A stretch of DNA of 64,000 nucleotides from Stackebrandtia nassauensis DSM 44728 (GCF_000024545.1 NC_013947.1:6138001-6202000); one strand, 5' to 3'. Positions 40,002 through 53,101 are shown, counted from the stretch's first letter. A program made the numbers and translations. The notes: a model not told the origin generated them from the letters alone.

Positions 40002-40976
40002 GTGACCGTCACGATTCACTGGCTGGTCACCACGCCACGGCTCCCCGCCGGGATGCTGACGCTTCAGGCGTGGGACGCGTTGCGCGCCAGTGAGTCCGTG
40101 TACGCCGCGCCCGGGAACCCGCAGCTGGGTGCCGTGCGCGCCGCCGGTATCGACGTCACCGAGTTGTCCGTGGACGACGCCCTCGACACGCTGCTGGAGC
40201 GCGGCGGCCTGTGGCTGACCACCGCCGAGGACGACGAGCCGGTCGCCAAGCAGCTGAGCGTGAAGCTCGCCGCCGACCCGTCGCTGGCCACTGTGGAGAT
40301 AACCTTCGGTTCCTGGGACCCGCCGGGCGCCCGGCTGCTGGACCTGGTGGCCGTCATCGACCGGCTGCGCTCGCCGGGCGGCTGCCCGTGGGACCGGGAG
40401 CAGACCCACGAGTCGCTGGCGCCGTTCCTGCTGGAGGAGGCGTACGAGACCATCGACGCCATCCACTCCGGCGACCTCGATCACCTGCGCGAGGAACTGG
40501 GCGACCTGTTGATGCAGCCGCTGCTGCACGCCCGGCTGGCCGCCGAGGACGAGGACGGCTTCACGATCGACGACGTCGTCGCCGACGTGGTGGAGAAGCT
40601 GGTGCGCCGCCACCCGCACGTGTTCGCCGACGCGCGCGTCGACAGCATCGCCGACCTCAACGACACCTGGGATGCCCTGAAGCGGGCCGAGAAGCCGCAC
40701 CGCAAGTTCGCCGTGGACGGTGTCGCGCTGTCCCAGCCCGCGCTGTCGCTGGCCGCGAAACTCCTGTCGCGCACCTCCCGCGAGAACCTCGACGTGCCAC
40801 TCCCCGAGACCGCCGCGGATCCCGCTTCCTCCGAAGCGGCACTGGGTGCCGCGCTGCTGGGTCTGGTCGCCGCCGCCCGGGCGGCCGGTCTGGACCCTGA
40901 ACTGGCCCTGCGCAAGGCCGCGCTCGATTTCGCCGACCGCTCCCGGGCCGTCGAATCCGGGAACAAGTCCGGGTAA
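40002..40976 (+). CDS. mazG: nucleoside triphosphate pyrophosphohydrolase MazG
   Basis: The 324-aa protein carries an N-terminal actinobacterial extension (1-115) and a MazG core: LRSPGGCPWDREQTHESLAPFLLEEAYETIDAI (metal-binding EEAYE), REELGDLLMQPLLHA (EELGD) and RRHPHVFAD. It hydrolyses NTPs to NMP and pyrophosphate, clearing abnormal nucleotides. The start is GTG, 1 nt after the lipoprotein stop. mfd-mazG linkage is conserved in actinobacteria. Confidence 0.92.
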   Translation: MTVTIHWLVTTPRLPAGMLTLQAWDALRASESVYAAPGNPQLGAVRAAGIDVTELSVDDALDTLLERGGLWLTTAEDDEPVAKQLSVKLAADPSLATVEITFGSWDPPGARLLDLVAVIDRLRSPGGCPWDREQTHESLAPFLLEEAYETIDAIHSGDLDHLREELGDLLMQPLLHARLAAEDEDGFTIDDVVADVVEKLVRRHPHVFADARVDSIADLNDTWDALKRAEKPHRKFAVDGVALSQPALSLAAKLLSRTSRENLDVPLPETAADPASSEAALGAALLGLVAAARAAGLDPELALRKAALDFADRSRAVESGNKSG

Positions 40977-41113
40977 TCTCCGTTCGTTTCCCGCAAATCT
41001 TCCCGTTTTGCCACTGATTTCGGGGTAGCGGCGAACAGTTTCACCGTCCATCACCCCAGCTCGTCCACAAATTCGCCACCTCTTGTCGGTCATCGACATG
41101 TCTATCGCCCTAT

Positions 41114-41128
41114 TGTCAACAATTGACA
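41114..41128. promoter_or_regulatory. TGTCAA-CAA-TTGACA dyad upstream of ectA
   Basis: Perfect 6-bp inverted repeat with a 3-nt spacer; the right half is also a consensus -35 hexamer, but no good -10 is at 16-18 nt. It lies 10 bp before the larger dyad at 41138. Confidence 0.35.
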
Positions 41129-41137
41129 GGGGGATTT

Positions 41138-41177
41138 TGACCCAATTTGCCTAGATATATCCGGGCAAATTGGGTCA
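41138..41177. promoter_or_regulatory. 14-bp inverted repeat in the ectoine promoter region
   Basis: TGACCCAATTTGCC (41138-41151) and GGCAAATTGGGTCA (41164-41177) are perfect inverted arms around a 12-nt AT-rich centre, 36 bp before the ectA start. The length and perfection suggest a specific regulator site or a stable leader hairpin for osmotic control. No regulator gene adjoins. Confidence 0.6.
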
Positions 41178-41213
41178 TTATTGGAGGCCATTAAGTCGCG
41201 CTAAGGTTGATGC

Positions 41214-41753
41214 ATGTCCCTCGGTGACACTCTTGCTCCCGTTCTTCGACGAAACGGGGGGTCGGCCGTCGGCTTTGAACCCCCCACGATCCGCGATGGC
41301 GAGCGGCTGTGGCAACTGGCCCTCGACTCCCGCACTCTCGATGTGAACTCCCGCTACAGCTACCTGCTGTGGTGCCGCGACTTCGCCGAAACCTCGGTGG
41401 TGGCGCGGCACGACGGCGAGGCGGTGGGTTTCATCACGGGGTACCGGCGTCCCGGCTCCCCCGGAACCCTGTTCATCTGGCAGGTGGCGGTGGCCGACTC
41501 GCACCGCCGACAGGGACTTGCCCGGCGCATGCTGGACAACCTCGCCGCGCGGCTGATCCCGCAGGGGATCACCGCGCTCGAGGCGACCGTCACGCCGGAC
41601 AACCTTCCGTCCACGCGTCTGTTCACCTCCTTCGCCGAAGCGCGGGGAGCCGAACTGACCCGGGACGAGCTGTTCTCCGGGCAACTGCTCGGCGAGGGGC
41701 ACCTGGCGGAGATCCTGTTCCGGATCGCGCCGCTGTCACCCGCGTCCGAATAG
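41214..41753 (+). CDS. ectA: diaminobutyrate acetyltransferase EctA
   Basis: The 179-aa GNAT enzyme acetylates L-2,4-diaminobutyrate at N-gamma, the second step of ectoine synthesis. Signatures: NSRYSYLLWCRDFAETSVVA, FIWQVAVADSHRRQGLARRML (acetyl-CoA loop) and ALEATVTPDNLPSTRLFTSFA. It is first in an ectABCD cluster, with 96 bp to ectB. AAGG precedes the ATG. The upstream inverted repeats are the candidate control sites. Confidence 0.93.
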   Translation: MSLGDTLAPVLRRNGGSAVGFEPPTIRDGERLWQLALDSRTLDVNSRYSYLLWCRDFAETSVVARHDGEAVGFITGYRRPGSPGTLFIWQVAVADSHRRQGLARRMLDNLAARLIPQGITALEATVTPDNLPSTRLFTSFAEARGAELTRDELFSGQLLGEGHLAEILFRIAPLSPASE

Positions 41754-41849
41754 GACCCCGTTTCGGGACCCTAGCCGATCCCGCGCGGACCCACATCTCC
41801 TGATGCACCGCGACCGAGACAGCAGTCATCGGCCGACGAAGGAATACCT

Positions 41850-43109
41850 ATGAAGATATTCGAAGAAGTCGAATCACAAGTTCGCTCGTACTGCCGCGGC
41901 TGGCCGACAGTCTTCGTCAAGGCCAAGGACGCCACGCTCCACGACGAAGACGGAAAGTCCTATATAGACTTTTTCGCCGGTGCGGGAACCCTCAACTACG
42001 GGCACAACCACCCCGTCCTCAAACAGGCGCTCATCGAGTACCTGACCGAGGACAACATCGTGCACGGCCTCGACATGTACACCGCCGCCAAGGGCCGGTT
42101 CCTCGACCGGTTCCGCGAGATCGTGCTGCGGCCGCGCGGCCTGGACTACAAGGTCCAGTTCCCGGGGCCGTCGGGCAACAACGCCGTCGAGGCGGCGCTG
42201 AAACTGGCCCGCAAGATCACCGGCCGCGAGACCGTCATCAGCTTCACCAACGGTTTCCACGGCATGACCCTCGGCGCGCTGGCGGTCACCGGCAACTCCA
42301 TGAAACGCGGCGGCGCCGGGGTTCCGCTCAACCACGCCGCCACCATGCCGTACGACGGCTATCTGGACGGTCAGACACCGGACTTCCTGTGGCTGCGCAG
42401 TCTCCTGGAGGACAGCGGTTCCGGGCTCGACAAGCCCGCCGCGGTCATCGTGGAGACGGTGCAGGGCGAGGGCGGCATCAACGTCGCCAGCAAGACCTGG
42501 CTGCGGGGTCTGGCCGACCTGTGCACCGAGCACGACATCCTGCTCATCGTGGACGACATCCAGATGGGTTGCGGCCGTACCGGACCGTTCTTCAGTTTCG
42601 AGTCCGCCGGGATCACGCCCGACATCGTGACGATCTCCAAATCGCTGTCCGGCTACGGACTCCCGTTCGCGCTCACCCTGTTCAAGAAGGACCTGGACGT
42701 GTGGGAGCCCGGCGAGCACAACGGCACCTTCCGCGGTTTCAACCCGGCACTCGTCACCGCGGCCACGGCGCTGGAGCACTTCTGGACCGACACGAAGCTG
42801 GCCGAGGACACGCTCCGCAAGGGCGAGCTCGTCGACACCCGGCTGCGCGGCATCGCCGCCGAGCACACCGACGTCGGCAGCGACGTGCGCGGCTCCGGAA
42901 TGGTGCAGGCGCTGGCCTTCGACGACCCCAAAATCGCCGCGGCCACCCGTGCCGAGGCCTTCAGCCGCGGCCTGCTGGTCGAGGGTGCGGGCCCCGAGGA
43001 CGAGGTCGTCAAACTGTTGCCGCCGTTGACGACGACGGACGCGCAGCTGCACGAGGGCCTCGACGTCCTCGCCGATTCCGTCCGAGTGGCCATCAAGGAG
43101 TTGTCATGA
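41850..43109 (+). CDS. ectB: diaminobutyrate-2-oxoglutarate transaminase EctB
   Basis: A 419-aa class III PLP aminotransferase. It converts aspartate semialdehyde and glutamate to diaminobutyrate, the first committed ectoine step. Motifs: [52 protein letters not shown] and the PLP lysine K264 in [12 protein letters not shown]. Its stop overlaps the ectC start (ATGA). Confidence 0.95.
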   Translation: MKIFEEVESQVRSYCRGWPTVFVKAKDATLHDEDGKSYIDFFAGAGTLNYGHNHPVLKQALIEYLTEDNIVHGLDMYTAAKGRFLDRFREIVLRPRGLDYKVQFPGPSGNNAVEAALKLARKITGRETVISFTNGFHGMTLGALAVTGNSMKRGGAGVPLNHAATMPYDGYLDGQTPDFLWLRSLLEDSGSGLDKPAAVIVETVQGEGGINVASKTWLRGLADLCTEHDILLIVDDIQMGCGRTGPFFSFESAGITPDIVTISKSLSGYGLPFALTLFKKDLDVWEPGEHNGTFRGFNPALVTAATALEHFWTDTKLAEDTLRKGELVDTRLRGIAAEHTDVGSDVRGSGMVQALAFDDPKIAAATRAEAFSRGLLVEGAGPEDEVVKLLPPLTTTDAQLHEGLDVLADSVRVAIKELS

Positions 43110-43525
43110 TCGTTCGCAGGCTCAACGAGATCGTCGGTACCGAGCGGGATGTGCTCGGCCACGACCGCGACGTCGCCGAGGGGACCTGGCGGTCCCGCCG
43201 TCTCATCCTCGCCAACGACCGGGTCGGTTTCTCGATGCACGACACCGTTCTGTACGCGGGCACCGAGACCTCCATGTGGTACGCCAACCACGTCGAGGCC
43301 GTCTACGTCATCGAGGGCAACGGCGAACTCATCGACAACGAGACCGGTCAGAAGCACGAGCTCTCGCCGGGAACCATGTACCTGCTCGACGGACACGAAC
43401 GCCACACCCTGCGGGCTCACACCGACGTGCGCACCGTCTGCGTCTTCAACCCACCGGTCACCGGCAAGGAAGTCCACGACGCCAACGGCGTCTATCCACT
43501 TCTGACAGAAGACGACCCCCAATAG
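43106..43525 (+). CDS. ectC: L-ectoine synthase EctC
   Basis: A 139-aa cupin that cyclises N-gamma-acetyldiaminobutyrate to ectoine. It has [16 protein letters not shown] at the N-terminus, [16 protein letters not shown] (metal-binding strand) and [20 protein letters not shown] lies 7 nt upstream within ectB; translational coupling via ATGA is likely. Confidence 0.95.
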   Translation: MIVRRLNEIVGTERDVLGHDRDVAEGTWRSRRLILANDRVGFSMHDTVLYAGTETSMWYANHVEAVYVIEGNGELIDNETGQKHELSPGTMYLLDGHERHTLRAHTDVRTVCVFNPPVTGKEVHDANGVYPLLTEDDPQ

Positions 43526-43541
43526 AACGGAGGCAGTTAAA

Positions 43542-44432
43542 GTGACCATTCAGGATATCTACCCCACCCGTTCCGGCCGCCAGCCCATGATGCTGTACCG
43601 CACCGAGGACCCGGTCGCCTACGGCACCGCCGACGACGGCCCGATCGACGCCGAGACCCTGGAAGGCTACGCCGACAACGGGTTCCTCACGATCGACGAG
43701 CTACTCGAGCCCGGCGAACTGGCCGAGTACCAAAACGAGCTCAACCGGCTGCTGGTGGACGAGAGCCTCGACGGCGACGAGCGTGTCGTGCGCGAGAAGT
43801 CCTCCAACGACGTGCGTTCCATCTTCGAGGTGCACAAGATCTCCGAACTGTTCGGCGACCTGCTCACCCACGACCGGGTCGCGGGCCGGGCCCGGCAGAT
43901 CCTCGGCTCCGACGTCTACATCCACCAGAGCCGCGTCAACTACAAGCCCGGTTTCAACGGCAACCCGTTCTACTGGCACTCCGACTTCGAGACCTGGCAC
44001 GCCGAGGACGGAATGCCCCGGATGCGGGCCGTCAGCATCTCCATCGCGCTGACCGACAACTACGCCTACAACGGCGGTCTGATGATCATGCCGGGCTCCC
44101 ACAAGACCTTCGTGTCCTGTGTGGGCGAGACGCCGGACGACCACTACCGCGAATCGTTGAAGGAACAGGAGATCGGTACCCCCGACGAGACCTCGCTGTC
44201 GGTCCTCGCCGAGAAGCACGGCATCGAGCTGTTCACCGGCCCCGCCGGTTCGGCGACCATGTTCGACTGCAACTGCATGCACGGTTCCAACGGCAACATC
44301 ACCCCGTTCCCGCGCTCCAACATCTTCGCGGTGTTCAACAGCGTCGAGAACACCTGTGTCGAACCGTTCGCGGCCAAGCACCCGCGTCCGCCGTTCATCG
44401 GCTCGCGGGACTTCACGCCAGTGAAGCGTTAG
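43542..44432 (+). CDS. ectD: ectoine hydroxylase EctD
   Basis: The 296-aa Fe(II)/2-oxoglutarate dioxygenase makes 5-hydroxyectoine from ectoine. Iron ligands are visible as H146-x-D148 in FYWHSDFETWH and H247 in CNCMHGSNGN; RVNYKPGFNG is also typical. It starts at GTG with GGAGG about 8 nt upstream, 16 bp after ectC. The last codons and stop are duplicated just downstream. A terminator follows. No specialised aspartokinase gene is in the cluster. Confidence 0.95.
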   Translation: MTIQDIYPTRSGRQPMMLYRTEDPVAYGTADDGPIDAETLEGYADNGFLTIDELLEPGELAEYQNELNRLLVDESLDGDERVVREKSSNDVRSIFEVHKISELFGDLLTHDRVAGRARQILGSDVYIHQSRVNYKPGFNGNPFYWHSDFETWHAEDGMPRMRAVSISIALTDNYAYNGGLMIMPGSHKTFVSCVGETPDDHYRESLKEQEIGTPDETSLSVLAEKHGIELFTGPAGSATMFDCNCMHGSNGNITPFPRSNIFAVFNSVENTCVEPFAAKHPRPPFIGSRDFTPVKR

Positions 44433-44456
44433 CACAGCACGCCAGTGAAGCGTTAG
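44414..44456 (+). repeat. 24-nt duplication of the ectD 3' end
   Basis: CACGCCAGTGAAGCGTTAG occurs at 44414-44432 (ending with the ectD stop) and again at 44438-44456, giving a 24-nt period and a second in-register stop. Confidence 0.85.
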
Positions 44457-44474
44457 AAACCTCGCACCAGAAGC

Positions 44475-44508
44475 GAAGGCCCCGAATCCTCTCGGATTCG
44501 GGGCCTTC
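44475..44508. terminator. strong hairpin terminator of the ect operon
   Basis: GAAGGCCCCGAATCC and its complement form a perfect stem of about 15 bp around a TCTC loop. It lies between ectD and the TPR gene and is nearly symmetrical, so it can work both ways. Confidence 0.85.
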
Positions 44509-44550
44509 GTCATGGCTACCCTGGACGCCCCCTACGTATTGGAGTCCCTC

Positions 44551-45288
44551 ATGGATCACACCGGCCCCCTGCGCGAGGACTTCGAGGCGGCGCGCGAGGG
44601 TGACTCCAACTCGATGTTCAACCTCGGTCTGGCCTTCGCCCGGATCGGGCAGATCGACGACGCCGTGCACTGGTACACCCGCGCCGCCGAGCACGGTGAC
44701 AACGACGCCGTCGCGAACCTCGGGTTGCTGCTGCGGGACCAGGAACGGTATGACGAGGCCGAGAAGTGGCTGAGGCACGGCGCCGAGGCCGGGCATGCCA
44801 TGTCGGCCAACAATCTCGGCAACCTGCTGCTGGGCTGGCTGCGCTTCGACGAGGCACTGTTCTGGGCCGAGCGCGCGGTGGAACTGGGCAGCACCGCTGC
44901 GGCCGGGAACCTGGAGCGGGTGCGACTGCTCGCCAGGTACCACGTCCCGGACACCGAACCGAACCGGGAGTTCGCACGCGGCATGGAACTGGTGGAGAAG
45001 GCCGATGTGGACGCCGCGCTGCCGCACCTGGGTGCCGCGGCGGCACAGGCTCACCCGGACGCGGCCTTCGAACTCGCGTCGCTGCTGGCCGCCCGCGACG
45101 AACGGGACGACGCCGCGGGCTGGTACCGCATCGCGACGATGCTCGGCAACCCCCGTGCGATGGTGCGGCTCGTGATGGTCTGTCTGCGACAGGGCAATCG
45201 CGACGAAGCCCGGCGATGGGCGGAGAAGGCGGTGGAGTCCGGTGAAACCCTCGCGGGCCCGCTGCTCGAAGCCCTCGACGAGGACTGA
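44551..45288 (+). CDS. Sel1/TPR-repeat protein
   Basis: A 245-aa soluble helical protein of Sel1-like/TPR repeats: SMFNLGLAFARIGQIDDAVH, AVANLGLLLRDQERYDEAEK, SANNLGNLLLGWLRFDEALF and later degenerate copies. Such repeats mediate protein contacts; partner unknown. ATG at 44551 has GGAG 6 nt upstream; an ATG at 44512 just after the terminator is less likely. Confidence 0.8.
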   Translation: MDHTGPLREDFEAAREGDSNSMFNLGLAFARIGQIDDAVHWYTRAAEHGDNDAVANLGLLLRDQERYDEAEKWLRHGAEAGHAMSANNLGNLLLGWLRFDEALFWAERAVELGSTAAAGNLERVRLLARYHVPDTEPNREFARGMELVEKADVDAALPHLGAAAAQAHPDAAFELASLLAARDERDDAAGWYRIATMLGNPRAMVRLVMVCLRQGNRDEARRWAEKAVESGETLAGPLLEALDED

Positions 45289-45313
45289 GACCCGGCCTCC
45301 GGTCGAGACGCGG

Positions 45314-45346
45314 ACGGGCCGCCACGCTTTCGGCGTGACGGCCCGT
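45314..45346. terminator. hairpin between the TPR gene and eno
   Basis: ACGGGCCG pairs with CGGCCCGT and CACGC with GCGTG around TTTC, with one C-A mismatch. It is symmetrical and serves two convergent genes. Confidence 0.75.
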
Positions 45347-45363
45347 CGAGCTGGTCCGGAGGA

Positions 45364-46656
<1,293 letters not shown>

Positions 46657-46735
46657 TTATATTCGAGTCTTGGGATCACACGCCAGCGCGGCGCTGCGCT
46701 TCGACTGTGTTCGCCAAGAACCCTAGACCGCGTCG

Positions 46736-49362
<2,627 letters not shown>

Positions 49363-49389
49363 CAGCTTTAACCGAAATCCCTTTCCGCT

Positions 49390-49418
49390 GGTCCCCGGCC
49401 CTTTCAGGGCTGGGGACC
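49390..49418 (+). terminator. hairpin terminator after the trypsin-like gene
   Basis: GGTCCCCGGCCCT pairs with AGGGCTGGGGACC (one G-T pair) around TTC, followed by TTTG. Confidence 0.8.
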
Positions 49419-49471
49419 TTTGCTGTGTCCGACGGGTCTTTGACGTGACTCACCCTCCCCGTGGGCCACTA

Positions 49472-49488
49472 TTGCAAGTAACTTGCAA
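49472..49488. promoter_or_regulatory. Nur-type box upstream of the superoxide dismutase gene
   Basis: TTGCAA-GTAAC-TTGCAA matches the known Streptomyces Nur box (TTGCAA-N5-TTGCAA) and sits in a perfect 23-bp palindrome (49469-49491, 11-bp arms around one A). Nur, a nickel-responsive Fur homologue, represses Fe-SOD when nickel is present. Position -45 to -61 from the start codon suits promoter overlap. Confidence 0.72.
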
Positions 49489-49532
49489 TAGCATGAGACT
49501 CGCATTTACTACCGGCTACTGAGGAGTACACA

Positions 49533-50432
49533 ATGGGCACTTACTCGCTCCCCGACCTGTCCTACGACTACGGGGCTCTGGAACCGGCCATGTCCGGCGA
49601 CATCCTCGAACTGCACCACAGCAAGCACCACGCCGCGTACGTCAAGGGCGCCAACGACACCCTGGAGCGCATCGCCGAGGCCCGCGAGAAGGGCGACTAC
49701 GCCTCGCTGGTCGGCCTGGAGAAGACCATGGCCTTCAACCTGTCCGGGCACGTCCTGCACTCGATCTTCTGGAACAACCTGTCCCCCGAGGGCGGTGACC
49801 GTCCCGACGGGGAACTGGCCGCCGCCATCGACGAGCACTTCGGCAGCTTCGAGAAGTTCTCGGCCCAGCTGTCGGCCGCCACCACCGGCGTCCAGGGCTC
49901 GGGCTGGGGCGTGCTGTCCTGGGAACCGCTGGGCAAGCGCCTGATCATCGAGCAGGTCTACGACCACCACGGCAACGTCGGCCAGGGGTCCACCCCGCTG
50001 CTGGCCTTCGACGCCTGGGAGCACGCCTACTACCTCCAGTACCGCAACGTGCGTCCCGACTACGTGCAGCGGCTGTGGGACCTGGTCAACTGGAACGACG
50101 TCATCGCCCGCTTCGAAGCCGCCCGCGGCGTCAAGTTAGCGATGTCCCTGCCACCCTTCCAGGCCGCGCAACTGGCGGCCGGGGTGCTGGCGGCCCGGCA
50201 TCGCGGAGACCTCCGCGATGCCGAGGCGCTGCTGGGATCCTTTCCGGACGAAGCCTCCAAGACCCGCGGCTTCCACGTCCTGGCCGAACTGTCGCTGTCA
50301 CTGGTGCGCGCCCAGACCGGACAGACCATGGACGAGCTGATCCAGGAACTGTCCATCCAGCTGGCCCACGCCAATGAGCTGCTGCCACCGCCACGCGTCG
50401 ACCCGTTAGCGTCCGGCAGAATGGACACGTGA
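49533..50432 (+). CDS. sodF: Fe/Mn superoxide dismutase with C-terminal helical extension
   Basis: Residues 1-200 are a complete SOD with metal ligands H28 (ELHHSKHH), H76 (NLSGHVLH), D160 and H164 (FDAWEHAYY); it dismutates superoxide. The Nur box upstream suggests the iron enzyme, hence the symbol. Normal SODs end near residue 205; here about 95 further residues follow ([20 protein letters not shown] ... [12 protein letters not shown]), helical and unrecognised. A +1 shift at about 50136 would give a stop (AGT TAG) at the expected place, with an ATG at 50141 for a separate small gene; fusion or frameshift cannot be decided by eye. The stop overlaps the ftsB-like start. Confidence 0.85.
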   Translation: MGTYSLPDLSYDYGALEPAMSGDILELHHSKHHAAYVKGANDTLERIAEAREKGDYASLVGLEKTMAFNLSGHVLHSIFWNNLSPEGGDRPDGELAAAIDEHFGSFEKFSAQLSAATTGVQGSGWGVLSWEPLGKRLIIEQVYDHHGNVGQGSTPLLAFDAWEHAYYLQYRNVRPDYVQRLWDLVNWNDVIARFEAARGVKLAMSLPPFQAAQLAAGVLAARHRGDLRDAEALLGSFPDEASKTRGFHVLAELSLSLVRAQTGQTMDELIQELSIQLAHANELLPPPRVDPLASGRMDT

Positions 50433-50959
50433 CAACTCGGCGCAGCCCGGCGGGCAGGAGACCCGGTGGCGGGAGCCAGCCCCGCCGCACCCGCCAGCGT
50501 CCCCAGAAACCGGCGGCGAAGCGCGCCCCCAGGGTCACCAAGACCGCCGCGCCGCAACCGAAGCTGCGCCGCATCCGCATCAAGCCACCGTGGCGGATGT
50601 CCGGCCGCACCGCCGTCATCGCGTTGGTGCTGTCGGCGCTGGCACTGTCCTATGCCTACCCGGTGCGCACCTACCTGGAACAGCGCGCCGAGATCAACCG
50701 GCTGCGCGATTCCCAGGGCGAACAGGCCCAGCGCATCGCCGAGCTGGAGGCCGAGCGCGCCAAATGGGACGACCCGGCCTACGTCAAGGCGCAGGCCCGG
50801 GAGCGGCTGCTGCTGGTCGAGCCCGGCGAGGAACTCATCATCATCGTCGACGACAAACCCGACAAGGGCGACAAGGACAGCGGCCCCTCGAAGTCGTCCA
50901 AGGACCCATGGTTCGATGACCTGTGGGAAAGCTTCGACAACGCCGACAATTCGGGATGA
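50429..50959 (+). CDS. FtsB/DivIC-like septum formation protein
   Basis: The 176-aa protein has a very basic N-terminal cytoplasmic tail (1-56), a single membrane helix (about 59-78), a coiled coil (about 80-112, [20 protein letters not shown]), the [21 protein letters not shown] segment typical of the DivIC/FtsB family and an acidic C-terminus. It acts in the divisome. GTG start overlaps the SOD stop. It heads the conserved DUF501-ppx operon. Confidence 0.88.
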   Translation: MTTRRSPAGRRPGGGSQPRRTRQRPQKPAAKRAPRVTKTAAPQPKLRRIRIKPPWRMSGRTAVIALVLSALALSYAYPVRTYLEQRAEINRLRDSQGEQAQRIAELEAERAKWDDPAYVKAQARERLLLVEPGEELIIIVDDKPDKGDKDSGPSKSSKDPWFDDLWESFDNADNSG

Positions 50960-50962
50960 CCC

Positions 50963-51469
50963 TTGGACCAGATCTCCGACGCTGACCGCGACTCCATAGC
51001 CGCTCAGCTGGGACGGCCGCCGCGCGCGGTCAACTCCATCGCCTACCGCTGCCCGTGCGGCAACCCGGCGGTCACCGAGACCCTGCCCCGGCTGGAGGAC
51101 GGCACCCCGTTCCCGACCACCTTCTACCTGACCTGCCCCAAGGCGTCCGGCGCTATCGGCACCCTGGAGGCCTCGGGTCTGATGAAGGAGATGACCGAAC
51201 GGCTGCGCGACGACCCCGAGCTGGCCGCCCGGTACCGCGAAGCCCACGAGTCCTATCTGGAACACCGCGCGAAGCTCGGCGAGGTGCCCGAGATCGACGG
51301 CGTCTCGGCCGGGGGCATGCCCGACCGCGTCAAATGCCTGCACGTCCACCTGGCCCACTCGCTGGTGGCGGGCCGGGGCGTCAACCCCTTCGGCGACGAG
51401 GCCCGCGACCTGATCGGCGAGTGGTGGGCGGCGGGCCCGTGCGTCGCGACCACGGAGGCTCGGGAATGA
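50963..51469 (+). CDS. DUF501 protein
   Basis: A 168-aa conserved actinobacterial protein: QLGRPPRAVNSIAYRCPCGNPAV, then PFPTTFYLTCPKASGAIGTLE, VKCLHVHLAHSLVAGRGVNPFGDE and a C-terminal CVATT. Conserved Cys and His (CPCG, C-L-H-V-H) suggest a metal site. It starts at TTG, 3 nt after the ftsB-like stop. Always found between ftsB-like and ppx genes; function unknown. Confidence 0.87.
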   Translation: MDQISDADRDSIAAQLGRPPRAVNSIAYRCPCGNPAVTETLPRLEDGTPFPTTFYLTCPKASGAIGTLEASGLMKEMTERLRDDPELAARYREAHESYLEHRAKLGEVPEIDGVSAGGMPDRVKCLHVHLAHSLVAGRGVNPFGDEARDLIGEWWAAGPCVATTEARE

Positions 51470-52431
51470 ACGCGGACAAGGTTTCCCGCGAGCTGGACTA
51501 CCGCTCGGCGCCGACCACGGTGGCGGCCATCGACTGCGGCACCAACTCGATCCGGCTGCTGATCTCACGGCAGTCGTCCGACGCGGCCAAACCCACCGAC
51601 CTGGTGCGGATCATGCGGATCGTCCGGCTGGGCGAAGGCGTCGACACCACCGGACGCATCTCCCCCGCCGCCCTGGACCGCACCGCCGCCGCGCTGCGCG
51701 AGTACGCCGCTCTCATCGCCGAACACCAACCCAGCGCCGTGCGCATGGTCGCCACCAGCGCCAGCCGCGACGCCGACAACGCCGCCGAGTTCCGCGACCT
51801 GGTGCACGGCATCCTCGGCGTCATGCCCGAGGTCATCACCGGCGACGAGGAGGCCCGGCTGTCGTTCACCGGCGCCGTCGCCGACCTGCCCCCGGCCGCC
51901 GAGCCCCGGTTGGTGGTGGACATCGGCGGCGGATCCACCGAGTTCGTCCTCGGCACCGACCAGGCTGGTCCGGCCCGCAGCATGGACATCGGCTGCGTCC
52001 GCATGACCGAACGCCATCTGCGCGGCGACCCGCCGAGTGCCGAACAGGTCGCCGCCGCCGAAGCCGACATCACCGCCCGCGTCGACGAGGCACTGGCCAC
52101 GGTGGACCCGAACCGCACCGCCACCGAGCTCATCGGCCTGGCCGGTTCGGTGACCACCGTCGCCGCCCTGGCCCTGGGACTCGACACCTACCAGCCCGAA
52201 CGCATCCACCACGCCGAGATCTCCTACGACGACGTCCGGAAGGTGACGATGGCACTTTTGGGCCAGACCCGCGAGGAGCGGCTGGCCCACGGCGTCATGC
52301 ATCCCGGCCGCGCCGACGTCATCGGCGGCGGCGCACTGGTGCTGCGGATCATCATGGAACGGTGCGGCGCCACCAGCGTCATCGCCAGCGAACACGACAT
52401 TTTGGACGGTATCGCCGCGAGCCTCGCGTAA
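51466..52431 (+). CDS. ppx: Ppx/GppA exopolyphosphatase-family protein
   Basis: The 321-aa protein is the short actinobacterial type without the C-terminal HD domain. ASKHA ATPase motifs: AAIDCGTNSIRLLI, TSASRDADNAAEF, VITGDEEARLSFTGAV and VVDIGGGSTEFVLG, then GLAGSVTTVAALALGL. It hydrolyses polyphosphate or pppGpp. ATGA overlap with the DUF501 stop shows translational coupling. Confidence 0.92.
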   Translation: MNADKVSRELDYRSAPTTVAAIDCGTNSIRLLISRQSSDAAKPTDLVRIMRIVRLGEGVDTTGRISPAALDRTAAALREYAALIAEHQPSAVRMVATSASRDADNAAEFRDLVHGILGVMPEVITGDEEARLSFTGAVADLPPAAEPRLVVDIGGGSTEFVLGTDQAGPARSMDIGCVRMTERHLRGDPPSAEQVAAAEADITARVDEALATVDPNRTATELIGLAGSVTTVAALALGLDTYQPERIHHAEISYDDVRKVTMALLGQTREERLAHGVMHPGRADVIGGGALVLRIIMERCGATSVIASEHDILDGIAASLA

Positions 52432-52564
52432 CGTCCACAGTTCACTCCTTCCCGCGGCCTCGTCCGGCCGCCGGTGGCAGCTTGATGCCGTCCTGACCTG
52501 GTGTTGGAGCGCTAGCCTGGGGGTTTCGCACCCACCCCCCCACCGTCACCGGCGAGGAGCCGCC

Positions 52565-53101
52565 ATGCCTTCGGTCAGAGACCGCCTGACGAACCTCAAC
52601 ATCGTCATCCAGTCCCCCGACCGCAGCGTGCGCGCGAACGTGACCCAGCAGCGCGGCATCACGGTGGATCTCGACGACCACGTCGCCGACTTCCACGACG
52701 ACGCGACGCTGGCCGAGCAGGTCGAATCGGCGCTCACCGGTGCGGCCCAAGGCTTCGCCAAGGCCGCGGTGATGATCCGCCGCGAGGCGCACGGCGGCGA
52801 CGCCAATCCCGACAGCCCGGCCGAACGCAAACGCCGGGAACTGGAACGCCGCATGGAGGAGGTGGAGGTCAGCATCGAATCGCCGCTGGGCCACGTGGCC
52901 ATCGGCTGGCTCGGTGCCGACGCCATCGCGGTCACGATCAAACCCGGTTCGCTGCGGAAACTGCGGGTCGGTCAGTTGCGGGCCGAGATCAACGCCGCCG
53001 TGATGGGCGTGAGCGTGCTGCGGCAACGACAGGGCATGGACATCTACACGTCGATCTACGGATTCGACCGCTTCGGAAAACGAAAGGATCAGGGCCGATG
53101 A
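52565..53101 (+). CDS. YbaB/EbfC-like protein, first gene of a WXG-type cassette
   Basis: A 178-aa protein with a central pattern of the YbaB/EbfC nucleoid-like family (SVRANVTQQRGITVDLDD ... QVESALTGAAQGFAKAAVMI) and a second half of similar type (EVSIESPLGHVAIGWLGADA). Such proteins often precede WXG100-type genes in actinomycetes. GAGGAG lies 6 nt upstream. The stop overlaps the next start (ATGA), so an operon. Confidence 0.6.
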   Translation: MPSVRDRLTNLNIVIQSPDRSVRANVTQQRGITVDLDDHVADFHDDATLAEQVESALTGAAQGFAKAAVMIRREAHGGDANPDSPAERKRRELERRMEEVEVSIESPLGHVAIGWLGADAIAVTIKPGSLRKLRVGQLRAEINAAVMGVSVLRQRQGMDIYTSIYGFDRFGKRKDQGR

